Source of the DNA: Parvimonas sp.
GTDB lineage: Bacteria > Bacillota > Clostridia > Tissierellales > Peptoniphilaceae
DNA length: 43,636 nt
Reading direction: 5' to 3'
NCBI GenBank assembly: GCA_022770425.1
Contig: JALEHY010000030.1
Span: forward strand, 1-43,636
The translations under genes were made by a program, and so were the position numbers. The notes under the pieces are model-generated. The model was not told the origin of the DNA. It saw nothing but the letters and a program-made list of their open reading frames with translations, and did not search any database. How positions within the stretch are numbered: the stretch's first letter is position 1; every line of letters begins with the position of its first letter. Below are positions 1-6,992 of this stretch, piece by piece.

Positions 1-959
1 GCTTTAAAATTTATATCTTCCATTTGATTTGCAAGTCTTACGCAGTCAGCTATTTTTGCCGCCATTAGATGAGGTTTTATTGTATGAACTCTTAATACTT
101 CTACACCTTTAAAACTTGCTATTGCTGTAAGTTTTGCCGATGCGTCGTCTTTATTTCTTTGTCCTGTTTGACTTTCATCAATTTCAAATCCGTTTTCACT
201 TAAGATATTGGTTATAAATCTTTTTCTTGAAACGCCAAGAAATGTAAAATAACCCCTTTCTTTTATCATATCTATTTTATTTATCAAAATGAAATTTTCT
301 CTTTTAGTAAGTCCAAAGCCTATTCCCGGATCTAACATAATTCTATCTTTTGAAATATTATTTTCCTTTGCAAGATTTAAACCTTTTTCAAAATATTTAA
401 ACATTAACTCTTCAATCGGTAACGAATTAAATTCTTCATATTCTTTTTTGTCAAAGACTCCTTGTGCCCCAAATTTAGGAAATATTTTTGAGCCTTCATG
501 TTCAGGTCTTGCAATAACAGGATTAAACATAAGGATAGCTCCTGCTTTTGAATTTGAAACTACTTTTACCATGTTTTTATCTCCTAAAAACCCTGTTATA
601 TCATTTACAATATCTGCTCCTGCATCAATTGCAGCTTTTGCGACTTCGGATTTCCATGTATCTATGGAAATCGGAATATCCGTTATTTTTTTTATCTCTC
701 TTATCACAGGAACAACTCTGTTAATTTCTTCTTCAATTTCAACATACGTGCTTCCGGGTCTTGTAGATTCTCCTCCGATGTCAAGCATCGTTGCTCCTTC
801 GGCAATTAATTCTTTTGCCCTGTTTACAGCAAGTTCAACTCCATAATATTTCCCACCGTCTGAAAATGAGTCCGGTGTTACATTTATTATTCCACATAGT
901 ATAGTTTCTTTTCCGCTTTCTATTTTTTTATCATTACATTTAAAAGTTAATCTCTCCAT
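1..959 (-). CDS. folP: Dihydropteroate synthase (3' end beyond window)
   Basis: Joins p-aminobenzoate to dihydropterin pyrophosphate in cytoplasmic folate synthesis. The first 319 residues are visible. They include the pterin-binding NVTPDSFSDGG (about 26-36), GGESTRPG (about 62-69), a DTWKSEVAKAAIDAGADIVND stretch, LDPGIGFG, and SRKRF near the C-terminal side. The usual HMRG/HMQG-type segment is replaced by a longer RPEHEGSKIFPKFG-containing segment. The ATG at 959 is chosen because a GGGGGAG ribosome site lies at 965-971. The gene starts 12 bases after the transporter stop, so both share the riboswitch-controlled transcript. The frame is open to the left edge, so total length is unknown. 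Confidence 0.95.
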   Translation of the reverse strand, partial: MERLTFKCNDKKIESGKETILCGIINVTPDSFSDGGKYYGVELAVNRAKELIAEGATMLDIGGESTRPGSTYVEIEEEINRVVPVIREIKKITDIPISIDTWKSEVAKAAIDAGADIVNDITGFLGDKNMVKVVSNSKAGAILMFNPVIARPEHEGSKIFPKFGAQGVFDKKEYEEFNSLPIEELMFKYFEKGLNLAKENNISKDRIMLDPGIGFGLTKRENFILINKIDMIKERGYFTFLGVSRKRFITNILSENGFEIDESQTGQRNKDDASAKLTAIASFKGVEVLRVHTIKPHLMAAKIADCVRLANQMEDINFK

Positions 960-971
960 TACAACTCCCCC

Positions 972-2348
972 TTAAAGAACATTCAATAATTTCCACCAAT
1001 TAAAATAAACAACAAGTATAAAAACAGTTATAAAAGTCATATACAATCCAAATCTTAACATATATTTTTCGGGATAATACTCTTTAGCTGTTCCTATCAT
1101 AACAGTTGCGTGATTAAAAGGTAAAAGAAAATGAATATTTACAATTATATAAGTCATAAGTGTAATTACTTCAGGTTTGTATCCCAAACTTTGTGTAAGC
1201 GGAATAAAAATAGGCAAAACAACTGACATAGTTGCAACTGACGAACCGATTATACTGTGTAATATCATAACCACTATTGCTATAATAATTAAATACATTC
1301 CGCTGTTTGTATTAGGAATCATAGTTTTCAAATTTTCAAAAATTATATTTGTTATTCCGCTTTGTCCTAAAATTTTCCCAATGCTAAATACTGTCATTAA
1401 AAATAATACAAAGTGAAGATTTATAGATTTTAAATCCTTTATTTCTAAAACTTTAATCAAAAACATTACGGATACTCCGATAATTGCAAATATCCACGGA
1501 GAAATATGATGAAAACTTTCCGTCATCCAACAAATTATTATAATTGCCATAGTAAAAACCGAAATTTGTTGTTTTGTTTTAGAAACTTCATTTGAATTTA
1601 CATTTGACTTTGAAATCATATTTACATTAAAACCTTGTAACTCTTTTCTGAAAATTAAATATGTTAAAAAAAGTGTGATTCCACAAGTTATAAGTGTAGG
1701 AAGCGACATCAACTTAAACCAATTTGAAAAAGTTAAAATTTTTCCTACCTCTTCTCCCGAGAATTTTATTGCAGATTGATTTAAAACAATATCCCCATTA
1801 CTAAAAAACATATAAGTCATTGTAACTGCAACAAAACCGTTAAAAATCAAAGCTTGTTTAGCTTTCTTTTCACTTTCGGTATTTGCAATCAAAAGACCGT
1901 TAAAAATCGCACCTATTATTATAACTCTTGCAAATGCCTGAGGAATCAAAAAAATCAACAGAATACCAAAAATATACGGTAACAAAAGCAATTTAAAAAT
2001 ACTTGATGAACTGCTTTTTAACAGTTTTTCCACATACTTATGAATAAGCCCCGTTTTCATAATTCCAACCGATAAAAGTGTTGTTGTTACAATTAACAAA
2101 TTTGTATCTGACCATACAAAATTTATCACATTCACAGCTTTTGTTTTTCCGAAAATAAAAGCTGTAATCAATAAAAATATACAGGCAATACTTTTATGAA
2201 CAGCAGACGTTGCCCAAAGAGCAACAGTAAAAATCATTGCAGAAAATAAAATATTTTGATTAAAATCTAATCTCAAAGGATTTAAAACTGCAATAATCAC
2301 GGCTATTACAGATATTATAGCCAAGTGAAAATATTTAATTTTTTTCAC
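972..2348 (-). CDS. SLC13/DASS-type membrane transporter under THF riboswitch
   Basis: A 458-residue polytopic membrane protein resembling the divalent anion/sodium symporter (SLC13, ion-transporter superfamily) fold. It has two inverted halves, each with a polar re-entrant loop. The positions of the paired SNT motifs hold FSNGD (about 182-186) and GSSVAT (about 368-373), so the substrate motif is altered. The GTG at 2348 is chosen because AAGGAGGTG lies just upstream (2353-2361). An ATG at 2417 would put the N-terminus inside the riboswitch and terminator. The next gene in the operon is folP. Family membership is from sequence pattern. The substrate is inferred from context: folate, or a dicarboxylate precursor such as p-aminobenzoyl-glutamate. 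An ordinary dicarboxylate carrier is the alternative. Confidence 0.8.
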   Translation of the reverse strand: MKKIKYFHLAIISVIAVIIAVLNPLRLDFNQNILFSAMIFTVALWATSAVHKSIACIFLLITAFIFGKTKAVNVINFVWSDTNLLIVTTTLLSVGIMKTGLIHKYVEKLLKSSSSSIFKLLLLPYIFGILLIFLIPQAFARVIIIGAIFNGLLIANTESEKKAKQALIFNGFVAVTMTYMFFSNGDIVLNQSAIKFSGEEVGKILTFSNWFKLMSLPTLITCGITLFLTYLIFRKELQGFNVNMISKSNVNSNEVSKTKQQISVFTMAIIIICWMTESFHHISPWIFAIIGVSVMFLIKVLEIKDLKSINLHFVLFLMTVFSIGKILGQSGITNIIFENLKTMIPNTNSGMYLIIIAIVVMILHSIIGSSVATMSVVLPIFIPLTQSLGYKPEVITLMTYIIVNIHFLLPFNHATVMIGTAKEYYPEKYMLRFGLYMTFITVFILVVYFNWWKLLNVL

Positions 2349-2365
2349 GATACACCTCCTTACAT

Positions 2366-2390
2366 AAAAAAAAGCACACGAACAGTGTAC
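2366..2390 (-). terminator. Riboswitch expression-platform terminator
   Basis: On the minus strand GTACAC pairs with GTGTGC (2390-2374, loop of five) and is followed by eight U (2373-2366), directly before the transporter ribosome site. GCGG at 2393-2390 at its base can instead pair with CCGC at 2408-2405 in the 3' side of the aptamer. That makes a competing antiterminator. The arrangement suggests that ligand binding favours termination. Confidence 0.8.
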
Positions 2391-2401
2391 CGCAAAAACA
2401 T

Positions 2402-2492
2402 ACAGCGGAAGCGACAATCAACCGCGTGATAAACACTTCGTTTCATAACTACATCCCATTTATGAACACTTAACGCATCTTGTCTACTCTGT
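2402..2492 (-). promoter_or_regulatory. Tetrahydrofolate (THF-I) riboswitch
   Basis: A 91-nt aptamer read on the minus strand. It shows the conserved THF riboswitch blocks in order: AGAGTAGA, TGCGTTAAGTGT, ATGGGATGT, ACGAAG, ACGCGGTTGATT and GCTTCCGCT. The closing stem P1 is ACAG (2492-2489) with CTGT (2405-2402). P2 pairs GACAA with TTGTC, and a GCG/CGC stem follows. These blocks match what I remember of the Eubacterium siraeum THF aptamer. It is followed by a terminator, then the transporter and folP. Confidence 0.93.
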
Positions 2493-2519
2493 TTAGTATA
2501 ATCTTTTTCTTACAACTAT

Positions 2520-2548
2520 AATATACAATTTTTTTTAAAATTTGTCAA
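2520..2548 (-). promoter_or_regulatory. Promoter of the folate transporter operon
   Basis: Minus-strand TTGACA (2548-2543), a 17-base spacer, then TATATT (2525-2520). Expected start of transcription is near 2513, about 20 bases before the riboswitch aptamer begins. Confidence 0.75.
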
Positions 2549-2562
2549 TGAGTTTTGTTATT

Positions 2563-2589
2563 AAAAAAGACAATGGTTGTTCCATTGCC
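2563..2589 (-). terminator. Terminator after the 60-aa membrane protein gene
   Basis: Minus-strand hairpin GGCAATGG / CCATTGTC (2589-2569) with a five-base loop, followed by six U (2568-2563). It lies just downstream of the stop at 2600. Confidence 0.8.
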
Positions 2590-2599
2590 TCATAATAAA

Positions 2600-2782
2600 T
2601 TAATTTTTTGACAGATTTATATAAATAATTCCTAAAGCAATTAACAAAAGCAACAAAATAAACAATACAAATAATATGATTATTACTTTCTCAAAACCAC
2701 ATTTCGCTTTTTTTGACTTTGAAATGGATTCTATAATGGAATATTTTGCATTAATTTCTTTTTCAATTAAATTTTTTGCCAT
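2600..2782 (-). CDS. Small membrane protein, 60 aa
   Basis: Not recognised. The first 32 residues are rich in Lys, Glu and Ser. They are followed by one hydrophobic span of about 23 residues (roughly 33-55) and a short NLSKN tail, so it looks like a tail-anchored single-pass protein. It starts two bases after the HAD gene stop, with only a weak GGG-type ribosome site. It is closed by a strong terminator, which supports a real second gene of the HAD operon. Function is unknown. Confidence 0.6.
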   Translation of the reverse strand: MAKNLIEKEINAKYSIIESISKSKKAKCGFEKVIIILFVLFILLLLLIALGIIYINLSKN

Positions 2783-2784
2783 AA

Positions 2785-3435
2785 TTAAAGCCCTATTTTT
2801 TTCAAATTTTCAACTGATATAGTTTCCATTTTATGATCAAAGCTGTCTATATTATAAAAATAGTCCCCGTTTGTATGCTTATCATAAACAAGAACAGTAT
2901 TCAGCCCAACTTTTTTTGCTGTTTCCAAAGGTGGTAAAGTATCATCAAAAAATATAATATCGTCAATTTTTTCATTATGATTTTTAACCGCCCATTCGTA
3001 ATATCTTACATCATCTTTCAAAAATCCACAACCGTCAGAAGTTTGAATATAATCAAAATAAGGCATAAGTCCGGTTCTTACTAAACAATTTTTACAAAGT
3101 CCTATATTTGTTGCAGTGTTTAAAGAAATTTTATAGCCCCTGTATTTAAGGTAATTTAAAGCATCAATTACATTTTCTTTTGCTTCAAACATTGTATCAT
3201 ACCCGTCTTTAACATACTTTAAGTTATATGCATAAATTTCATTTGCATTCATATCCAAATTAAAATACTCTTTTATCACTATACCTCTTGCAAAAAGTTT
3301 TTTGCCTTTAAACATTTCTCTTAATTCTTCAGTTTCTTTTAAATTTCTCTCTTTTAAAAAATTTTTATAAGAACCGAACCACCCTCCGATAGAATCAATT
3401 AAAGTCCCATCCATATCAAACATTATAGCTTTCAT
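2785..3435 (-). CDS. HAD-superfamily hydrolase
   Basis: A 216-residue cytoplasmic phosphatase-like protein. Motif I FDMDGTLID (residues 6-14) carries the nucleophilic Asp and the general acid Asp. Motif II is the LNTAT strand. The motif IV region is IIFFDDTLPPLETAKKVG, where the acidic pair binds magnesium. An alpha-helical cap follows motif I, as in subfamily IA (phosphoglycolate phosphatase or beta-phosphoglucomutase like). The substrate cannot be told. The ATG at 3435 has AAGGAGAG upstream. First gene of a two-gene operon with the 60-aa membrane protein. Confidence 0.88.
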   Translation of the reverse strand: MKAIMFDMDGTLIDSIGGWFGSYKNFLKERNLKETEELREMFKGKKLFARGIVIKEYFNLDMNANEIYAYNLKYVKDGYDTMFEAKENVIDALNYLKYRGYKISLNTATNIGLCKNCLVRTGLMPYFDYIQTSDGCGFLKDDVRYYEWAVKNHNEKIDDIIFFDDTLPPLETAKKVGLNTVLVYDKHTNGDYFYNIDSFDHKMETISVENLKKIGL

Positions 3436-3494
3436 AACTCTCTCCTTTACAATATTATGATGAAAATAAACTTATCACAAGCAATAATATATTT

Positions 3495-3523
3495 ATTATA
3501 TCAAAAATTTTATTTACATAACA
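3495..3523 (-). promoter_or_regulatory. Promoter of the HAD operon
   Basis: Minus-strand extended -10 TGATATAAT (TATAAT at 3500-3495) with a poor -35 (TGTTAT) 17 bases upstream. Confidence 0.55.
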
Positions 3524-3539
3524 GTATTTTTTCAAAATT

Positions 3540-3562
3540 AAAAAGGGAGATAATCTCTCCCT
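3540..3562 (-). terminator. Terminator of the tmk-holB operon
   Basis: Minus-strand hairpin AGGGAGA / TCTCCCT (3562-3544, five-base loop) followed by a U run (3544-3540). It ends the bofA-like to 42-aa gene transcript. Confidence 0.78.
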
Positions 3563-3576
3563 GTATTTTTTTAGTA

Positions 3577-3705
3577 CTATTTGCTCATTTTTTTCTTTAT
3601 CACAAAAGCAATTACCATAGCAATTAAACATATCCCTGCAATTATTGTGAACATTCTTTTACTGCTATCAACATTTGCCAAAGTTAAAAAATTTCCAACA
3701 AACAT
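3577..3705 (-). CDS. Small single-pass membrane protein, 42 aa
   Basis: A short gene missed by a length cut-off. Residues 1-17 are mildly polar. Residues about 18-35 form one transmembrane span (FTIIAGICLIAMVIAFVI), and the tail is KKKMSK, so the C-terminus is probably cytoplasmic. It has a perfect AGGAGG site seven bases from its ATG, overlapping the holB stop. A terminator follows 15 bases after its stop. It is therefore the last gene of the tmk-holB operon. No family recognised. Confidence 0.68.
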   Translation of the reverse strand: MFVGNFLTLANVDSSKRMFTIIAGICLIAMVIAFVIKKKMSK

Positions 3706-3714
3706 AATTTCCTC

Positions 3715-4524
3715 CTAATTTCTTGCAATCATAACAAATATTTTCTCTATAGACAGCTGAAAATTAACATTATTATACAAATTGTTTCTCACCAAATCTA
3801 TTGTTTCCAAAATTTTATCGACTTTTGATATCATAATGTCATTATGAATTTTAAAAAATTTTTTTAAAATTCTATCGTTAGGCTCTAAACCGGTTTCGAT
3901 ATAAATGTAAAATTCCTTAAAAAATTCATATAAAGCAGGTAAAAAGTTATAATCTTCCTTTAAAGTCAACAAATACTCTTTATTTTTTGAATTAAAAATC
4001 GCCGAAAAATCTCCGTTCAACGTAACAGATACAATTTCAAAAAGTTCCTCATACAATGAAAAATCAAACTCAAATGAATTATCCGATTCAGAAACAAATA
4101 TACAACGACTTCTTATAGTTGAAAGCAATTTATATCGTGACTTTACCAAAAGACAAATTATAACATAATCAAACGACTCCTCCAACGTTTTAAGCAGAGC
4201 ATTTGAGCTTTCATTTTTTAAACAATCGGCATTATTAATAACAACAAGTTTATATTTCGCATCTAAAGGTCTTATCTGAACGTACTCTATCATATTTCTG
4301 ATTTTTTCAATAGAAATTGTATTTTTTTCAGGTTCTATAATCATCAAATCAGGATGAGTTTGATTTAAAATTTCCGCTGAAATTTTCATATCATCCATCG
4401 GATTTAGAACTTTTTGAATAAATTCAGAACATAAACTTTTTAAAAACTCATCTTTTCCTTCAAAAATATAACTTTGTGAAAAATTTTTCTCTTTCAACTG
4501 CTCCTTAAAGAGCTCAAGATTCAT
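3715..4524 (-). CDS. holB: DNA polymerase III delta' subunit
   Basis: Clamp-loader subunit that helps load the beta clamp (dnaN) on DNA. It is 269 residues, somewhat short for the family. The AAA+ fold is recognisable from ISIEKIRNMIEYVQIRPLDA, KLVVINNADCLKNESSNALLKTLEE and the sensor/arginine-finger motif TIRSRC. The Walker A position (FEGKDEFLKSL) has no GxxxxGK. This is usual for delta', which does not need to bind ATP. The start at 4524 has AAGGG overlapping the end of the upstream gene. Its place after tmk and PII-like genes is the common Firmicutes order. Confidence 0.92.
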   Translation of the reverse strand: MNLELFKEQLKEKNFSQSYIFEGKDEFLKSLCSEFIQKVLNPMDDMKISAEILNQTHPDLMIIEPEKNTISIEKIRNMIEYVQIRPLDAKYKLVVINNADCLKNESSNALLKTLEESFDYVIICLLVKSRYKLLSTIRSRCIFVSESDNSFEFDFSLYEELFEIVSVTLNGDFSAIFNSKNKEYLLTLKEDYNFLPALYEFFKEFYIYIETGLEPNDRILKKFFKIHNDIMISKVDKILETIDLVRNNLYNNVNFQLSIEKIFVMIARN

Positions 4525-4525
4525 C

Positions 4526-4798
4526 TTATACCCTTATAAGTTTATCCATATTTAAGACAAACATTACAGTATTTGCTGTTTTTTCATCAACAGGATCTTT
4601 ACTCTTTGAAATATTTAAGATCATTTCTTTTATCTCTTCTACCTTTTCATCTTCGGCACCAACCAAAATAGTAGTATTCCCTTTTTTGAAAAAACCTCCC
4701 GTTGATGCAAGTCTTGTAGCTCTGACATCATTATTAGAAAGTTCAAGTAATATATCCTGAACAACATGGTCTTGAATAATAGCCATAATAAGTTTCAT
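4526..4798 (-). CDS. Short PII-like (DarA/YaaQ-type) protein, 90 aa
   Basis: A paralogue of the DarA c-di-AMP receptor encoded directly upstream. It keeps the N-terminal MAIIQDH strand and the ATRLASTGGFFKKGNTTILVG core (about 27-47). It lacks about 20 residues between the second helix and last strand, where DarA has its long B-loop. The gene sits where many Firmicutes carry yaaR (tmk-darA-yaaR-holB). Its start has AGGTGA, and two bases separate it from holB. It could be a second nucleotide sensor, or a subunit modifying DarA. Both ideas are inferred. Confidence 0.85.
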   Translation of the reverse strand: MKLIMAIIQDHVVQDILLELSNNDVRATRLASTGGFFKKGNTTILVGAEDEKVEEIKEMILNISKSKDPVDEKTANTVMFVLNMDKLIRV

Positions 4799-4810
4799 TT
4801 AAATTCACCT

Positions 4811-5137
4811 CTACATTCTGACAAAATCTACAACATCAAGTACAAAAACCGTAGCTCCTCCAACCAAAACTTCCATCGGAAAAGGAATATAGGCATCACC
4901 CGGCATAGTAACGCTCAAAACAGATGTTGTGATCTCTCTTGATTTACAATTTTCTTCAATTACTTTCAAACATTCTTCAACTTTTTCTTCATCAACACCA
5001 ATCAACAAAGTAGAGTTTCCCGCTCTTAAAAAGCCTCCCGTTGATGCAAGATTTGTCATCCTAAAGCCTTTTTCTGTTAAATCATCTTGCAGTGCGTTCA
5101 AGTCTTGATCTTGAACTATCGCTATTATCATCTTCAT
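4811..5137 (-). CDS. darA: PII-like cyclic-di-AMP receptor
   Basis: A 108-residue homologue of DarA/PstA/YaaQ. These cytosolic trimers bind c-di-AMP and are thought to signal osmotic or potassium state. Visible are MKMIIAIVQDQD, the FRMTNLASTGGFLRAGNSTLLIG core (about 25-47), a loop ending DAYIPFPMEVLVGGATVFVLD, and a normal length. Its ATG overlaps the tmk stop (ATGA), with GGAGGAA upstream inside tmk. It is followed 12 bases later by a shorter paralogue. Confidence 0.93.
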   Translation of the reverse strand: MKMIIAIVQDQDLNALQDDLTEKGFRMTNLASTGGFLRAGNSTLLIGVDEEKVEECLKVIEENCKSREITTSVLSVTMPGDAYIPFPMEVLVGGATVFVLDVVDFVRM

Positions 5138-5769
5138 ACTAATTCCTCCAATTTCTCATCTATTACTTTTTTTACATTTTCAAAAACTTCTTTCATTTCC
5201 AAAGTAGCATCTATTCTGCAAAGATACTTTTCATCTTTCATTTCATCCAAAAGCTTCATATAAGTATCATAAACTCTGTTATGAAAATCATCCCCTGAAA
5301 GTTCAAGTCTGTCAGCGTTAATACTTAAAGACTTTCTCTTCAAAGTAGTAAGAGGATCAACATAGAAAAATAACACCATATCCGGTTTAACTTCACCAAT
5401 TGCAAAATTATTTATATTTCTGACATTATCAACACCAAGTGCTCTTCCACCACCTTGATAAGCCAAAGAACTCAAAACAAATCTGTCAGAAATTACAACT
5501 TTTCCGTTTTCTAAATTAGGTCTTATTAACTGATCAATATGTTGAGCACGACTTGCCGCATAAAGAAGTGCTTCTGTCTTGTCAGACATTTCTTTACTGT
5601 CATTTGATAAAATTATCTCTCTGATTTTTTCAGAAATTATCGTTCCTCCCGGCTCCCTTGTAAAAATAATGTTTTTATTTTCTTTATAATAATCTTTCAA
5701 CAAATTCATTATAGAAGTTTTCCCACAACCATCCGGACCTTCAAAAGTTATAAATATTCCTCTTTTCAT
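5134..5769 (-). CDS. tmk: Thymidylate kinase
   Basis: Phosphorylates dTMP to dTDP for DNA synthesis. It is 211 residues. The P-loop is FEGPDGCGKTS (about 9-19). The DR-F motif is VISDRFVLSSLAYQGGGRALG, and the lid region carries NADRLELSGDDF. The ATG at 5769 is preferred over one at 5790. It has GGAG at the right distance and gives the normal N-terminus, while the longer version adds seven residues without a ribosome site. It ends in a 4-base overlap with darA. Confidence 0.95.
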   Translation of the reverse strand: MKRGIFITFEGPDGCGKTSIMNLLKDYYKENKNIIFTREPGGTIISEKIREIILSNDSKEMSDKTEALLYAASRAQHIDQLIRPNLENGKVVISDRFVLSSLAYQGGGRALGVDNVRNINNFAIGEVKPDMVLFFYVDPLTTLKRKSLSINADRLELSGDDFHNRVYDTYMKLLDEMKDEKYLCRIDATLEMKEVFENVKKVIDEKLEELV

Positions 5770-5782
5770 AATACACTCCACA

Positions 5783-6109
5783 TTACACATAAATTATATA
5801 AGATAAGATAATTCCCAAAATTCCAAAACTTCCCACTAAAAAATAACTAAGATAAGTAAATGGAACTATCACAATCTTAAACATCATAAGGATGTACAGG
5901 ATAGCATATCCGAAAATTGAATTTACAACTATTTTTTTTATAATTTTAAGAGGTAATTTTAATAGCTTTAATACTAAAAAAATTATAACTATACCTACAA
6001 CATAAGAAATAATACTGTTTTTCAAAAAAATCTTTGTAAGCATGGAAATATCAAAGTTTTGTATTTTATCAACACCAATATCCAATAAAATTTTTTCAAA
6101 CTGTTTCAA
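5783..6109 (-). CDS. BofA-family integral membrane protein
   Basis: A 108-residue membrane protein. After a soluble N-terminus of about 28 residues it has a hydrophobic span, an amphipathic LKLPLKIIKKIVVNSIFGYAIL segment, and a glycine-bearing last span (SFGILGIILSYI). This resembles PF07441, named for the pro-sigma-K processing inhibitor BofA. BofA-type genes occur near tmk in Bacillus, so synteny supports the call. The start is TTG at 6109, with AAGGAGGG upstream. No sporulation genes are visible here, so the sigma-K role cannot be assumed. Confidence 0.72.
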   Translation of the reverse strand: MKQFEKILLDIGVDKIQNFDISMLTKIFLKNSIISYVVGIVIIFLVLKLLKLPLKIIKKIVVNSIFGYAILYILMMFKIVIVPFTYLSYFLVGSFGILGIILSYIIYV

Positions 6110-6128
6110 TCTATCCCTCCTTTATTTT

Positions 6129-6157
6129 ATTTTATCACAATAGCTGATTTTTATCAA
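6129..6157 (-). promoter_or_regulatory. Promoter of the bofA-like/tmk/darA/holB operon
   Basis: Minus-strand TTGATA (6157-6152), a 17-base spacer, then TAAAAT (6134-6129). The start of transcription would be near 6122, leaving a very short leader before the TTG start. Confidence 0.7.
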
Positions 6158-6301
6158 TTAAAACGAGAAAAAGTTTTTTCAAGTTTATAAAAATATAAAA
6201 AAATATATAAAATTTAATTAAAAGAAAAAAAATTTATACTTATCAAAAAAACTTCTTTTATATACTATCAAATTGTGTTATACTGTAAAAGAGGTGATTT
6301 T

Positions 6302-6991
6302 ATGATAGGAATTATAAGTGCAATAAACGAAGAATTAATGGAAATTATTAAACAAATAGATACAAAGAAAATTGTAAAAAATAATTTTGAATTTTTTTTG
6401 GCAAATATTCACGGCAAAGAAATTGTTTTAGGAATATGCGGTGTCGGAAAAGTAAATGCAAGTATGTTTACTCAATGTATGATTGACAATTTTAATCCTC
6501 ATACGATAATTAATATAGGAGTTGCAGGCTCAACTGACGATTCCGTAAAAATCGGAGATTTAGTTATAGGAACTAAGTACTTTTACCATGACTTTGACTG
6601 TACTGAAGCAGGTTATGTGATGGGCGAAATTCCGGCACTAAGGAATGTACAATTTATCGCAAAAGACAAATTAGTTGATTTGGCTTACGAAAAGTCTCTC
6701 AAAGTTTTAGATAAAAATAAAATTTTTAAGGGAATTATTGCAACAGGAGATATATTTGTGGCTAAAAAAAGTATCAAAGATAACATAAAGAAAAATTTTA
6801 ATTCTCTTTGTTGTGAAATGGAAAGTTGTGCAATTGTCCATACCTGTCATTTGAATAATGTCGATTACTTGGCTCTGCGTTCCATTTCCGATAATGCAAA
6901 TGAAGATGCAGATTGTGATTTTGAAAGTTTTGTGGAAAAATCAGCAAAAATTGTTAAAAATGTAATTTTAGATATTGTAAAGGATATTTAA
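6302..6991 (+). CDS. mtnN: 5'-methylthioadenosine/S-adenosylhomocysteine nucleosidase
   Basis: Cleaves adenine from methylthioadenosine and S-adenosylhomocysteine, recycling SAM by-products and feeding AI-2 precursor formation. It is 229 residues. The catalytic acids fit MIGIISAINEE near the start, CCEMES in the middle of the C-terminal half, and RSISDNAN near the end. The GVAGS motif is also present. The ATG at 6302 is chosen for its GAGGTGA site. A start at 6275 would add nine residues without one. The next gene begins two bases after the stop. Confidence 0.93.
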   Translation: MIGIISAINEELMEIIKQIDTKKIVKNNFEFFLANIHGKEIVLGICGVGKVNASMFTQCMIDNFNPHTIINIGVAGSTDDSVKIGDLVIGTKYFYHDFDCTEAGYVMGEIPALRNVQFIAKDKLVDLAYEKSLKVLDKNKIFKGIIATGDIFVAKKSIKDNIKKNFNSLCCEMESCAIVHTCHLNNVDYLALRSISDNANEDADCDFESFVEKSAKIVKNVILDIVKDI

Positions 6992-6992
6992 T

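Noticed and set aside
289..846. 185-codon plus-strand ORF
   Set aside because: Antisense to folP, which has family motifs throughout; the plus frame shows only low-complexity Ser/Phe/Ile residues.
2349..2417. N-terminal extension of the transporter from an ATG at 2417
   Set aside because: It would translate the riboswitch 3' end and terminator; a GTG with a near-perfect ribosome site at 2348 explains the start better.
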